Origin: Methanothrix sp.
Lineage (GTDB): Archaea > Halobacteriota > Methanosarcinia > Methanotrichales > Methanotrichaceae
Length of the DNA stretch: 64,000 nucleotides
Direction of reading: 5' to 3'
Assembly: GCF_016706325.1 (NCBI RefSeq)
Contig: NZ_JADJJX010000001.1
Span: 1,550,001-1,614,000, forward strand
This document shows positions 25,811 to 34,669 of the stretch, one piece after another. The notes beneath the pieces were generated by a model. That model was not told the DNA's origin. It saw only the letters and a list, made by a program, of their open reading frames with translations, and ran no database searches. The translations under genes and the position numbers were made by a program. Position 1 is the stretch's first letter. The number at the start of each line of letters is the position of its first letter.

Positions 25811-28678
25811 TTAGCAGAAGCCTGAGCATCCGCATGGCCCGCAGCCGCAGTCGTCGTCGAGGATCAGCCGTCCTGTATCTGAGGCGATAATCAGCCCTTT
25901 GGCGTCCTTGCATACCACTTTATATTGGTACAGGCCCGGGACCCCCCAATTGATATTTCCTGGCAAGACAACGCTCATCTCGCTGAGCTCGTCTGCGCAC
26001 CCTCCTCCTGCTGCTGTCACCATCTGCTTCAGCCCCGCACTGTATAGCGGCAGGCTGTAATCTCTGCAGGAGAGCTTGCCGGATAGCTCTACACATACTA
26101 TGGGCAGACAGATATCGGGAGCATGAGCAATGTCATTGCATTCCACAATCACATCGCCCTTGGCAGTTGGGCATTCCACCCAAGATGGGCTGCAGTCGAC
26201 TGTGTAGCTGCCGCCGGTGACAAATCCTGTGCTGGGATCGGTGATCACGCCGCTGAGATCTATCACCGGCGTCTGATCACAGACATAGTCTCCTTTGTTC
26301 TGACAGTCGGCGACGACCAGAGCGGAGAGATCCTCTTTGCTCACGCCGCAGCCCACAATGATATCCTCGGCATAGGCCTCGCAGGGGCAGACAGCATGCT
26401 GGCAGGTACACAGGATCACCCCTTCGCAGGTGGAGTCGCAGTTCTCAAGCTCCTCCCCCCCGGCATGGCAGGTGACGCTGAATGTGTACTCGCCGCCCAT
26501 CACATAGCCTGTTGTTTGGTCCACAGGCCATTCAGGGAACGACCACTCGGGCGTATCATCGCATTCTGCACAGACATAGGCATTCACGTCCTTGATAAGA
26601 TCCTCCAGCTCATCTGGATACATGCATCCATCCTGCGAGAAGCTTATCAGATCGCAGTTGCACTTCTCGACTACAGTTATGGTCACAGTCCCCTGGCTGC
26701 AATCATTGTCGATATCGCAGAGCTGATAGGTGAAGCAGTCCATGCCGCTCCAGCCTTCTATTGGGGTATAGCAGTATGTGCCATCGGAGTCGACAACTGC
26801 CGTTCCATGGGCGGGATTCGAGAGCAAAGACCAGGTGTTCTCACCATCTTTGGAGGGGATATCGTTATCCGCAACGCTGCTGCATAGCGTACTGTCCTGG
26901 CATATGCGGGCTGAGTCGTCATTGGCCACTGGAATATCGTTTACGCACTCTATATTGATGGTCACAGTGGCAGTATCGTAGTCCCCATCGACATCCTTGA
27001 GGATGTAGGTGAACTCGTCTTCTCCGCAGTAGCCCTCCTCTGGTGTGTAGGTGAATGAGCCATCTTGATTCAGCACTACAGTTCCGTGTTCTGGATCGGT
27101 CTCCTTCAGCCAGACATTTCCGCCGTCCTTGGAGGGAATGTCATTGCCTGCAACACTGTCGGTTATCGGCGTGTCCTCGATGGTGTTGAATGTGTCATCA
27201 TTGGCCACTGGAATGTGGTTTATGCACTCTATATTGATCGTCACAGTGGCAGTATCGTAGTCCCCATCGACATCCTTGAGGATGTAGGTGAACTCGTCTT
27301 CTCCGCAGTAGCCCTCCTCTGGTGTATAGGTGAATGAGCCATCTTGATTGAGCACTACAGTTCCGTGTTCTGGATCGGTCTCCTTCAGCCAGACATTTCC
27401 GCCATCCTTTGAGGGAATGTCATTGCCTGCAACACTGTCGGTGATCGGCGTGTCCTCTATGGTGTTGAATGTGTCATCATTGGCCACTGGAATGTGGTTT
27501 ATGCACTCTATATAGATGGTCACAGTGGCAGTATCGTAGTCTCCATCGACATCCTTGAGGATGTAGGTGAACTCGTCTTCTCCGCAGTAGCCCTCCTTTG
27601 GTGTATAGGTGAATGAGCCATCTTGGTTCAGCACTACAGTTCCGTGTTCTGGATCGGTCTCCTTCAGCCAGACATTTCCGCCATCCTTGGAGGGAATGTC
27701 ATTGCCTGCAACGCTGTCGGTTATCGGCGTGTCCTCGATGGTGTTGAATGTGTCATCATTGGCCACTGGAATGTGGTTTATGCACTCTATGTTGATGGTC
27801 ACAGTGGCAGTATCGTAGTCTCCATCGACATCCTTGAGGATGTAGGTGAACTCGTCTTCTCCGCAGTAGCCCTCCTCTGGTGTATAGGTGAATGAGCCAT
27901 CTTGATTGAGCACTACAGTTCCGTGTTCTGGATCGGTCTCCTTCAGCCAGACATTTCCGCCGTCCTTGGAGGGAATGTCATTGCCTGCAACACTGTCGGT
28001 TATCGGCGTGTCCTCGATGGTGTTGAATGTGTCATCATTGGCCACTGGATGATCATTGGCACAATCTATGAGGCTGATCTGCCCACATTGCTCTTTGCAT
28101 CCCGGGCATTTCACACAGAAGGAGTATGTGCCAGCAATTGGATTGCCATTTTTATCCACTCCGATCCTGCTCAGATCGATGATTGGAGATACATCTCCAC
28201 ATCCGTAACAGCCCGCTCCAGCCTCTGCCAGAATATCTCTGATCTCACCCAGAGTGGTTGGCAGACAGATGGGGTCTATGGTCGGGATATTGGGCCGGCA
28301 TGTGCAACGGATCTGGATCTTAGCAATCGCTGGATATAGTGACTTGCACCTTCCATTGGTTGCATTATACTTGAACCACACATATGTGCCTTGCCGGATA
28401 TTCGGTGATGGCGAGTAGATAAAGGATCCATTTGCTGCTACCTTTATGGATCCATATTTGGGATCGATCGTTATCAGTTCAGGATCCAGGACTTCAAGGG
28501 CCTGGGGATCATTCGCCAAGAGCCCCTGGCTTTCAGGAACCTCCTTTATCACTCCGCATTGAGCTGTATAAAGCTCCCCCCGGATAAGCCAGGGACATGT
28601 TGCTGCTGATGAGAGTGAGGCCATCAAAGCCAGCAACACTCCGAGAATAAGAATGCCCTTGAGCGATCTTTTATACAT
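25811..28678 (-). CDS. Large Cys-rich secreted protein with tandem Ig/cadherin-like repeats
   Basis: 955 residues with signal peptide (SLKGILILGVLLALMASLSSA). After an N-terminal Cys-rich domain come four nearly identical 93-residue repeats and a fifth divergent one, each starting PVANDD and containing EDTPITDSVAGNDI and DGSFTYTP. This is the pattern of VCBS/cadherin-like tandem domains of surface adhesins, here with an added Cys pair per repeat. The C-terminal third has further Cys-rich modules (DLSGVITDPSTGFVTGGSYT) related to the N-terminal one, and ends in CGCGPCGCSGFC. GGAGG precedes the ATG. A cell-surface, sheath or adhesion role is inferred; no anchor is seen. Confidence 0.8.
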   Translation of the reverse strand: MYKRSLKGILILGVLLALMASLSSAATCPWLIRGELYTAQCGVIKEVPESQGLLANDPQALEVLDPELITIDPKYGSIKVAANGSFIYSPSPNIRQGTYVWFKYNATNGRCKSLYPAIAKIQIRCTCRPNIPTIDPICLPTTLGEIRDILAEAGAGCYGCGDVSPIIDLSRIGVDKNGNPIAGTYSFCVKCPGCKEQCGQISLIDCANDHPVANDDTFNTIEDTPITDSVAGNDIPSKDGGNVWLKETDPEHGTVVLNQDGSFTYTPEEGYCGEDEFTYILKDVDGDYDTATVTINIECINHIPVANDDTFNTIEDTPITDSVAGNDIPSKDGGNVWLKETDPEHGTVVLNQDGSFTYTPKEGYCGEDEFTYILKDVDGDYDTATVTIYIECINHIPVANDDTFNTIEDTPITDSVAGNDIPSKDGGNVWLKETDPEHGTVVLNQDGSFTYTPEEGYCGEDEFTYILKDVDGDYDTATVTINIECINHIPVANDDTFNTIEDTPITDSVAGNDIPSKDGGNVWLKETDPEHGTVVLNQDGSFTYTPEEGYCGEDEFTYILKDVDGDYDTATVTINIECVNDIPVANDDSARICQDSTLCSSVADNDIPSKDGENTWSLLSNPAHGTAVVDSDGTYCYTPIEGWSGMDCFTYQLCDIDNDCSQGTVTITVVEKCNCDLISFSQDGCMYPDELEDLIKDVNAYVCAECDDTPEWSFPEWPVDQTTGYVMGGEYTFSVTCHAGGEELENCDSTCEGVILCTCQHAVCPCEAYAEDIIVGCGVSKEDLSALVVADCQNKGDYVCDQTPVIDLSGVITDPSTGFVTGGSYTVDCSPSWVECPTAKGDVIVECNDIAHAPDICLPIVCVELSGKLSCRDYSLPLYSAGLKQMVTAAGGGCADELSEMSVVLPGNINWGVPGLYQYKVVCKDAKGLIIASDTGRLILDDDCGCGPCGCSGFC
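26933..28048 (-). repeat. Four tandem 279-bp repeats inside the large secreted-protein gene
   Basis: Unit borders fall at 28048, 27769, 27490 and 27211, exactly 279 bp apart, and a fifth divergent unit begins at 26932. The four copies differ at only scattered positions, mostly silent (for example GTTATC/GTGATC, CCGTCC/CCATCC). This indicates recent duplication or gene conversion. Copy number may vary between strains. Confidence 0.9.
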
Positions 28679-29020
28679 AAGTCGTTGCCTCCATTATGGT
28701 TTTGCCTCCAGATTATTTTATGTAGTCATTACCTCATTCCTGTTCTTAAGGAGAGACGAACAATGGATGCGTATGCGTGTTAAGAGCTTAATTCCGAAAG
28801 AGCAGAAACGCTATAACATATGAATACAAAGATAATGAATATAGAAATAATATATGTAAAAATAATAAATATGAATATAACGAATATAAACACAATGAAT
28901 ATGAATATAACGAATATAAACACAATGAATATAAATATAATGGATATGGATATGGATATAATGAATATGGAAATAATGAAAACAAAAATAATGAAAATAA
29001 GATGATAGAGTCAGCCTCTA
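28679..29020. other. AT-rich gap between two secreted-protein genes
   Basis: About 340 bases. The left 100 bases hold the promoter and ribosome-binding site of the large repeat-protein gene. The rest is the ATGAATATAA repeat array. No gene is supported. Confidence 0.6.
28820..29001. repeat. A/T-rich tandem array built on GAATATAA, with a perfect 30-bp duplication
   Basis: Units such as ATGAATATAACGAATATAAA recur through the array. A 30-bp unit at 28871-28900 is repeated exactly at 28901-28930, and GGATAT repeats follow at 28940-28960. The strand bias is extreme (A/G on the plus strand). It can be read as Met-Asn-Ile repeats on one strand and Tyr-Leu-Ser repeats on the other, but I regard both as artefacts. 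Confidence 0.85.
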
Positions 29021-29557
29021 TCAGAAGAGGAACTCGGCCTCTGTCTTGCCCAAATCGTAATATTTTATGCTGTTGTTGAGGGCGTCTGTGGCAGCCGTGG
29101 AGTACTTCGTCTTTCTGGTCTCAAAGTATTTCGCCATATTATAGAGATATATATTGAAATATTTCATGGAACTGACAGTATAGTTATGAAAATCTTCGAA
29201 CTTCTCTGATGGCACAGTGCTCTCCGCTTCAGCCAGGCCGTGTGAGTTCAGGACCAGGAGTGCTGTGGTGGCAATCATGGCCTCTCTGATCGACTGGTTC
29301 GAGCCATTTCCATGCACTGTGGCATTCCATATCTCCCATTGATAGTCGAAATTCTCAACGAAGGTGTTCCAGATTCGCTTCTCTGTTGCCCCTTCATCTG
29401 GATCCCCCGCATCTTGAGCCTGCATGATCTTCAGAACAGGCTGATCGATCATGCCGGCCGAACTGCTTTCATCTTGTGCCGATACTGGCGGCATGCTCAT
29501 TGCTGCAGTTGCGGCCAGTATGAATAGCGCCAATAGGACATTTAATCTTGATCTCAT
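29021..29557 (-). CDS. Secreted protein of unknown function
   Basis: 178 residues with a signal peptide (MRSRLNVLLALFILAATAAMSMPPVSA). The mature part is mainly helical, with aromatic-rich segments (WNTFVENFDYQWEIWNATV, YFNIYLYNMAKYFETRK) and several NxS/T sites. No domain recognised. It starts about ten bases after the upstream secreted gene ends, suggesting one operon. Confidence 0.65.
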   Translation of the reverse strand: MRSRLNVLLALFILAATAAMSMPPVSAQDESSSAGMIDQPVLKIMQAQDAGDPDEGATEKRIWNTFVENFDYQWEIWNATVHGNGSNQSIREAMIATTALLVLNSHGLAEAESTVPSEKFEDFHNYTVSSMKYFNIYLYNMAKYFETRKTKYSTAATDALNNSIKYYDLGKTEAEFLF

Positions 29558-29566
29558 TTCAACACC

Positions 29567-30454
29567 TCATTTAACTGCTAGACTTGAATCATTCAGCATC
29601 GAATGGAGCAGGCATGACCAGGCGGCTCTGAGGGAATAGTCCAGCCCGGGATAGGTGGCCGGACAGCAATCCAGCATGCCGCCAATATCGTCCTCCGCAA
29701 ATTGGAAGCTATGCTCTGAAGCAACCTTTTTGCTTATCTTGAATGAGCCTACATAGTCCTCCTCGATATCTCTGTCCGGTGATTTGAATTTAAATCCAGA
29801 ATATATATCCGATTCAGAGACAAACCGAAGCATTGAGCTGTGATTCTCTCCTGCAAACTCATCGACCCCACTGGGGACTACATCGGCCATGATCAATGCA
29901 TTTCTGTATCTTGCAGCGAAAGCAGACGATTCGGAGAACTTCTTAGCATGATAGCTGGTCATCATTTTATCATCATGGTTTTGGAATATATTTCGCTTGT
30001 GTAGCCCCTCTCCTCGGTACATGGTCTCCTCAACGCTCATCAGATAGGAGGGCATGCTCTCGTTTATTTTTACATTATATCTTTCGGCGTTATCGGATAC
30101 AGCCTCCTCGATGCTGACAAAGTTGATTGAACTTCCTGCAGATAGAAGGCTATCCTCTTTAAGCCTTCCCTCTTTGGTATGAGTATTCTCCTTAAGGCTT
30201 ACATCGTCCAGGCCTTTGATAAATATATACTTGGAAGAGTTCCCATCTCCTTTGCAGTGGCTCTCTGAGTTGAACTCATAGGCCGATATAAAATGGCCCC
30301 GGCTCCATGAGGTGCTGTTGTTGCTGTCGTTTACTGTAACAGAGATATCATAGCCAATCCTCCCTTCGGCCAATGATAATATCGATATCGTCAGCAGAAA
30401 TATAAAGATGCAAAGTGCCCCATGCCTTATTTTTTCGCCCTCCTTTGGCCACAT
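29567..30454 (-). CDS. Secreted protein of unknown function
   Basis: 295 residues with a signal peptide (ALCIFIFLLTISILSLAEG). The mature protein is hydrophilic with many acidic residues, and has the phrase EDYVGSFKISKK, similar to SYVGSFQTQK in the secreted protein at 36871-37527. The two may be distant relatives. A TATA (AAGATATATGTATC, 30471-30484) lies 24 bases before the ATG, so the mRNA is probably leaderless. A GGAGGG inside the first codons is then incidental, unless a non-standard ATA start is used. Confidence 0.65.
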   Translation of the reverse strand: MWPKEGEKIRHGALCIFIFLLTISILSLAEGRIGYDISVTVNDSNNSTSWSRGHFISAYEFNSESHCKGDGNSSKYIFIKGLDDVSLKENTHTKEGRLKEDSLLSAGSSINFVSIEEAVSDNAERYNVKINESMPSYLMSVEETMYRGEGLHKRNIFQNHDDKMMTSYHAKKFSESSAFAARYRNALIMADVVPSGVDEFAGENHSSMLRFVSESDIYSGFKFKSPDRDIEEDYVGSFKISKKVASEHSFQFAEDDIGGMLDCCPATYPGLDYSLRAAWSCLLHSMLNDSSLAVK

Positions 30455-30470
30455 TTGGGTTAAGCTTTTT

Positions 30471-30484
30471 GATACATATATCTT
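30471..30484 (-). promoter_or_regulatory. TATA box of a leaderless secreted-protein gene
   Basis: AAGATATATGTATC on the minus strand, centred 24 bases upstream of the ATG at 30454, which is the standard distance for archaeal leaderless transcription. Confidence 0.55.
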
Positions 30485-30580
30485 TTGCTGATGTTTTATT
30501 GCCAGGATGGGGATATTCTTTGAAAATTAAGCATATAATATTTTAAAAATATATGGCGATGGTTTCGCCACTCATCACCA

Positions 30581-31849
30581 TCATCGGTAAAGCCTCCATA
30601 TTCCGGCCTTATCACCATTTCCAAGCGAGCGCTTCTCCCCTGAATAGCAATGCATCACCTGTCCGGTATCATATGCGAACTCCATTTTATTGTAAAGATC
30701 GCCCAGACCCAGGGTATGCCCCATCTCATGCAATAGCACCGACTGCACATCAATATCTCTCTTATTGGTGCTATCTGTGCGCCAGTTGTAATTCGAATTC
30801 AGCACTAGATCCGACTCAAGGGCACTGTTGTAACCATCAACCTTAGCCGAGCTGTAATAGGTTCTGGCATAGGCCAATGCATTGCAGTTGGTGGCGAAAG
30901 GCTTCCAGTTGATCACATTCTTCCTGTCATACCGGTCTGCAGCCATCAGCGGATCCAATGTGACCAGGTTGCTGTCGGCGAAGAGATTCTGATTTGATGC
31001 TGCATCCCAGGTGTTTGAGGCTGCTTCGATTGCTCTCTTCACCTCTGCTGTCTGCAGTCCTTCATTCTTCATTATATTGTCATTCTTCAAGATCCATTTT
31101 ATCTGGGGATCCCTCGTATTCCAGCGATATCCCAATAGCGTATAGGCAGAGGCTCTCCCCCCGCTGGCGGTCATCTGTGGGCCGATGAGCTCTTGGGATA
31201 GATCGCTGCCTATCCCTTTCTTGGCATTTGAGGCTATCAGACCGAAGCCTCCCTGGCCATCATTGGAGAGGCCATTGACCGCCATGGATATATCACCGGA
31301 GCCCACAATCTGCATGCTCTCGCTGTCAAGCATCTTCACACCAAGAGCTTCTATATCTCCGGACATGGAAGCCCTCTTGGCAGCCCCGGCAAATACCCTT
31401 GCTGAAAGATCGCCCTGGCTGTCAAATCCGGCGGAGATGAGCATCCTGTTTTCTGGGGAATCAGCATAATAGGCCAATTCGCCGCTGCTGCCATGGATGG
31501 ATGTATCCTGATCGATAATGGCTCCGTTTTTGGATACACCAGCAAAGGCAGTTGTCCGGAAATCTCCTGAGCTGTCCATCTTTGAGCCAGTGCTCTTGCC
31601 CTTTGCAGTGCTTGAGACAGAAATGCTGTTCTCACCCGATCCACTGGCAGTGATGGCCCGGATTACATCCCCATCGCCTATTTTTGCTGCCTCCCCCAAT
31701 CTGGTGGAGGCATCCAGGTCATAGCTGGCAGAGGACGAAGCAGTCTGTCCACTCCTCTCGGAGCTGAAACCCACATCGATGCTGAGGGCGGGGGCTATTA
31801 AACTACAAAAAAATATTGTTAATGCTAATATTGCATAACTCCTTCTCAT
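30581..31849 (-). CDS. Exported matrixin-like zinc metalloprotease
   Basis: About 422 residues. A signal peptide (MRRSYAILALTIFFCSLIAPALS) is followed by a Ser/Gly/Ala-rich N-terminal half without known domains, then a C-terminal metzincin-like domain. The zinc site is VLLHEMGHTLGLGD (HExxHxxGxxD, with Asp as the probable third ligand), and a likely Met-turn follows in GQVMHCYSGEKRSLGNGD. Matrixin-type enzymes cut extracellular proteins. AGGAGG precedes the ATG at 31849. It has a shorter paralogue immediately upstream (32186-33169). Confidence 0.8.
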   Translation of the reverse strand: MRRSYAILALTIFFCSLIAPALSIDVGFSSERSGQTASSSASYDLDASTRLGEAAKIGDGDVIRAITASGSGENSISVSSTAKGKSTGSKMDSSGDFRTTAFAGVSKNGAIIDQDTSIHGSSGELAYYADSPENRMLISAGFDSQGDLSARVFAGAAKRASMSGDIEALGVKMLDSESMQIVGSGDISMAVNGLSNDGQGGFGLIASNAKKGIGSDLSQELIGPQMTASGGRASAYTLLGYRWNTRDPQIKWILKNDNIMKNEGLQTAEVKRAIEAASNTWDAASNQNLFADSNLVTLDPLMAADRYDRKNVINWKPFATNCNALAYARTYYSSAKVDGYNSALESDLVLNSNYNWRTDSTNKRDIDVQSVLLHEMGHTLGLGDLYNKMEFAYDTGQVMHCYSGEKRSLGNGDKAGIWRLYR

Positions 31850-32185
31850 CAGATCTATCCTCCTTTGGAATAAGGACCGATCCTTGATTCGTATTGGATC
31901 AATCGGGGCACTCTTCATACTAAATAAAGAGTTCCTCTGATTAATTCGTTTAATGCCGTTATATTTAGTCCTTTCGCAGGTTTTAGCAGCAATTGTCCGC
32001 CATCATTGGTAGGTTGAATGCCAAAAAGGGGTCATTCCGCCGGAAAAAATATACGCTGAATGTCGAAGTAAATGGCGACAGCGGTCAGAGTGGTCAAGAA
32101 TAATGCTTGAAGGCCCAGGGGCCCTCAAGCCATTCGGTGGATTCCGGGGATCGCGCTGTATGGCATGCAATCGGCTGAGATACTA

Positions 32186-33169
32186 TCATCCGTACAGCTT
32201 CCATATTGCAGTCTTATCACCATTTCCTAGAGAACGCTTCTCTCCTGAGTAGTAATGCATCACCTGATCTGTATCATACTTATACATCGCAATGCCGTAG
32301 ATGTCCCCCAACCCCAAAGTATGGCCCATCTCATGCAATGCCACAGACTGGATGTCGATATCTTTACTGTTGCCGCTTTCCACCCTCCACCTCTTATCAG
32401 AATTGAAGACCAGATCGGACTCAATTGCCGTTCCATATCCATCAACCCGTCTGCCTGCATAATAGTAAGTCCGGGCATATGCGATTGCATTGGTGCATGT
32501 TCGGAAGGATTGCCAGTTAATTGTATTTATCTTATTAAATTTATCGCCCTCGACGGTGGGGTTCAAGGTGACCATATTGCTGTCTGCAAAGAGATTCTGA
32601 TTGGATGCCTCATCCCAGGTATTCGCCGCCGCCTCCAGGGCATTCTTAACATCCATGCTGTTCAGGCCTTGAGCTGCCAGAATGGCATCATTCTTCAATA
32701 CCCATTTCAATTGAGGATCTCTCGTATTCCAGCGGTATCCCAACAATGTATAGGCATTCGCTCTCCCTCCTTCTGCAGTATAATCAGGCCCGGCGAGAAG
32801 CGATCCCCTCTCCATCTGCATGCTGGTGCCCATCATCAAATCATCAGATCTTGATGCGACCTCCATTCCATCTGCTATAATGCTGACATCCTGGCCGGCA
32901 GAGGTAATCTTTGTATTCATCTGGGGATGATCTGTGGCAATGAAGAGACCATTATGCCTGGCGATGCCTGCCCCATTGATCCTGGTATCCGTCATCCAGC
33001 CATTGGTCTCTGTTTGCAGACTCGTCTCTTTATCCAGCTGATAGGCAGATGAGGAGACTGCCGTCTTCCCGTTTTCCTCTGCGACAAAGCTCACACTGAT
33101 GCCCAAGACAGGCATCATGAGGCTGTACAAAGCTATCAGCATCACCAAAGCTACAAAAAAGCATCTCAT
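32186..33169 (-). CDS. Exported matrixin-like zinc metalloprotease, shorter paralogue
   Basis: 327 residues with signal peptide (MRCFFVALVMLIALYSLMMPVLG). The catalytic domain is close to that of the neighbouring gene: both share GGRANAYTLLGYRWNTRDPQ, ANTWDEASNQNLFADSN and the zinc site ALHEMGHTLGLGD, and end in GNGDKTAIWKLYG. The variable N-terminal half is about 100 residues shorter, which accounts for most of the size difference. GGAGG precedes the ATG. Tandem duplication with divergence of the N-terminal region suggests different targeting or propeptides. Confidence 0.8.
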   Translation of the reverse strand: MRCFFVALVMLIALYSLMMPVLGISVSFVAEENGKTAVSSSAYQLDKETSLQTETNGWMTDTRINGAGIARHNGLFIATDHPQMNTKITSAGQDVSIIADGMEVASRSDDLMMGTSMQMERGSLLAGPDYTAEGGRANAYTLLGYRWNTRDPQLKWVLKNDAILAAQGLNSMDVKNALEAAANTWDEASNQNLFADSNMVTLNPTVEGDKFNKINTINWQSFRTCTNAIAYARTYYYAGRRVDGYGTAIESDLVFNSDKRWRVESGNSKDIDIQSVALHEMGHTLGLGDIYGIAMYKYDTDQVMHYYSGEKRSLGNGDKTAIWKLYG

Positions 33170-33291
33170 CTCGACCCTCCTACTTGTAATACTTATCTAT
33201 AGTAAGAATTAAAAGTATTTGATCCTTTTGGCTGCTTCGGTCGTGAATCTACAATCGGCTGTTATTTATATAACCTATTCCTATATGCTAC

Positions 33292-34398
33292 ATGGGGTGT
33301 AGCAAAATGGGCAAAAGAGGTCCAAAGCCTCGATTCTTGGATGTAGCATGCCCGAATGAGCAGTGCAATCTATTTGGAATTGCTGGGAAAGGAAACGTCA
33401 CTGTGTACGGAACTTACAAGATAAGCTCCGGCAAGGTCAGGAAATATATTTGCCACACATGTGGTACCAGATTCTGTGATAGAACTAACACTGCATTCTA
33501 TGACACAAGAACAAACGAAGAAAAGATCAAGCTGGCTCTAAAAATGGCCATGCGTGGAATGAGTGTCTTAGGAATAGCTGAGATCCTTGAGTCAAAACCA
33601 TCTACTGTAAGCACTTGGATCTCGAAAGCAGCAAAGCATAGTGAAAAAGTCAATGAAGTTGTCTTGAAGGATGTAGAGACCCCAAAGGTAGAGATGGACG
33701 AGGCATGGACTTTTGTGGGGAAAAACACTACCCAGAGAAGGTGAATACGAAGATAAAGGAACTTGGATCTGGATAAGCATGGCTGCAAATTGCAGGTTGG
33801 TGCTTTCACATGTTATCGGTGAGCGATCTCAGGAAAATGCAGATCAGCTCGTTTCAAATACTGCCAAAAGACTCAGATCAATGCCGCTCTTTGTGACAGA
33901 TGGATTAAGACTATATGCAGCAGCTCTTCGAAAGCAATATGGAAAACTACAGCCGTTCGCACCAACAGGCAAGCGAGGGCGACCTCGAAGTCCTAAATTA
34001 ATCGTAGATGAACTATTACAATATGCTCAAGTCATTAAAATGAGGGTCAACGGTAGACTAAAAAAGTGGTCAAGAGAATCATATTTGGCAAAGATATAGA
34101 CCACAAAATGATATCTACCAGCTACATTGAACGGCAAAACCTGACATGCAGACAAGATAATAACCGCATATCAAGGAAAACCATAGGTTTCTCTAAGGAG
34201 ACTGCAGAATTGAATAACCAAATGACCCTATATTTCGCGCACTTCAACTACTGCCGAAAGCATCGTGCTCTAAAATATAGAAATGAGATGGGCATAACGA
34301 AGTTCAATAGTCCCGCGAAGCAAGCTGGCTTAATCGATCATGTCTGGAGCTTGCAGGAACTCTTGACTTTTCCATATTACAAAACTCAAACCCATTAG
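33292..34398 (+). mobile_element. IS1-type insertion sequence with frame-interrupted transposase
   Basis: Three reading frames together encode one IS1-family DDE transposase. Residues in order: a zinc-ribbon region (CPNEQCNLFG, CHTCGTRFC), a helix-turn-helix (LGIAEILESKPSTVSTWI), and catalytic DEAWTFVG, VTDGLRLYA and YIERQNLTCR. The frame shifts once at an A5 run (33721-33725) and again at A6-G (34060-34066). The second site reads A-AAA-AAG in frame, a classical -1 slippery heptamer, so it could be programmed; the first looks like a one-base insertion. I could not identify terminal inverted repeats or a target duplication. Confidence 0.8.
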
Positions 34399-34669
34399 AG
34401 GCTCACGACCCATATTACTTTCACCTCCATATTACGCTCATCCATCCACCAACCCATTCGCGCATGGATTCACCTTCGCTGTGCACATTCCTCAGGCTTA
34501 TCTCCTCAAAGGGAGTCGGTTCCATGGAGCTGAAGCCGGGAAGATGATATCTACAGCAGAGGGCTGCACTGCTCTCTATAACTCCCTCGCTTGCAGATCC
34601 CTATTTGGAGAAGATGGTGATCTATGAAGAAGAGACATTTCCAGTGGCCAAATCGGGAGGGAGCCTGTT

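Noticed and set aside
26933..28048. Regular repeats that might be a CRISPR array
   Set aside because: Units are 279 bp, continuous without unique spacers, and in frame with a secreted protein. No CRISPR array was seen anywhere in the window.
28788..29005. Met-Asn-Ile-rich plus ORF and Tyr-Leu-Ser-rich minus ORF
   Set aside because: Both arise from the A/T-rich tandem array; neither has a normal start signal or plausible composition.
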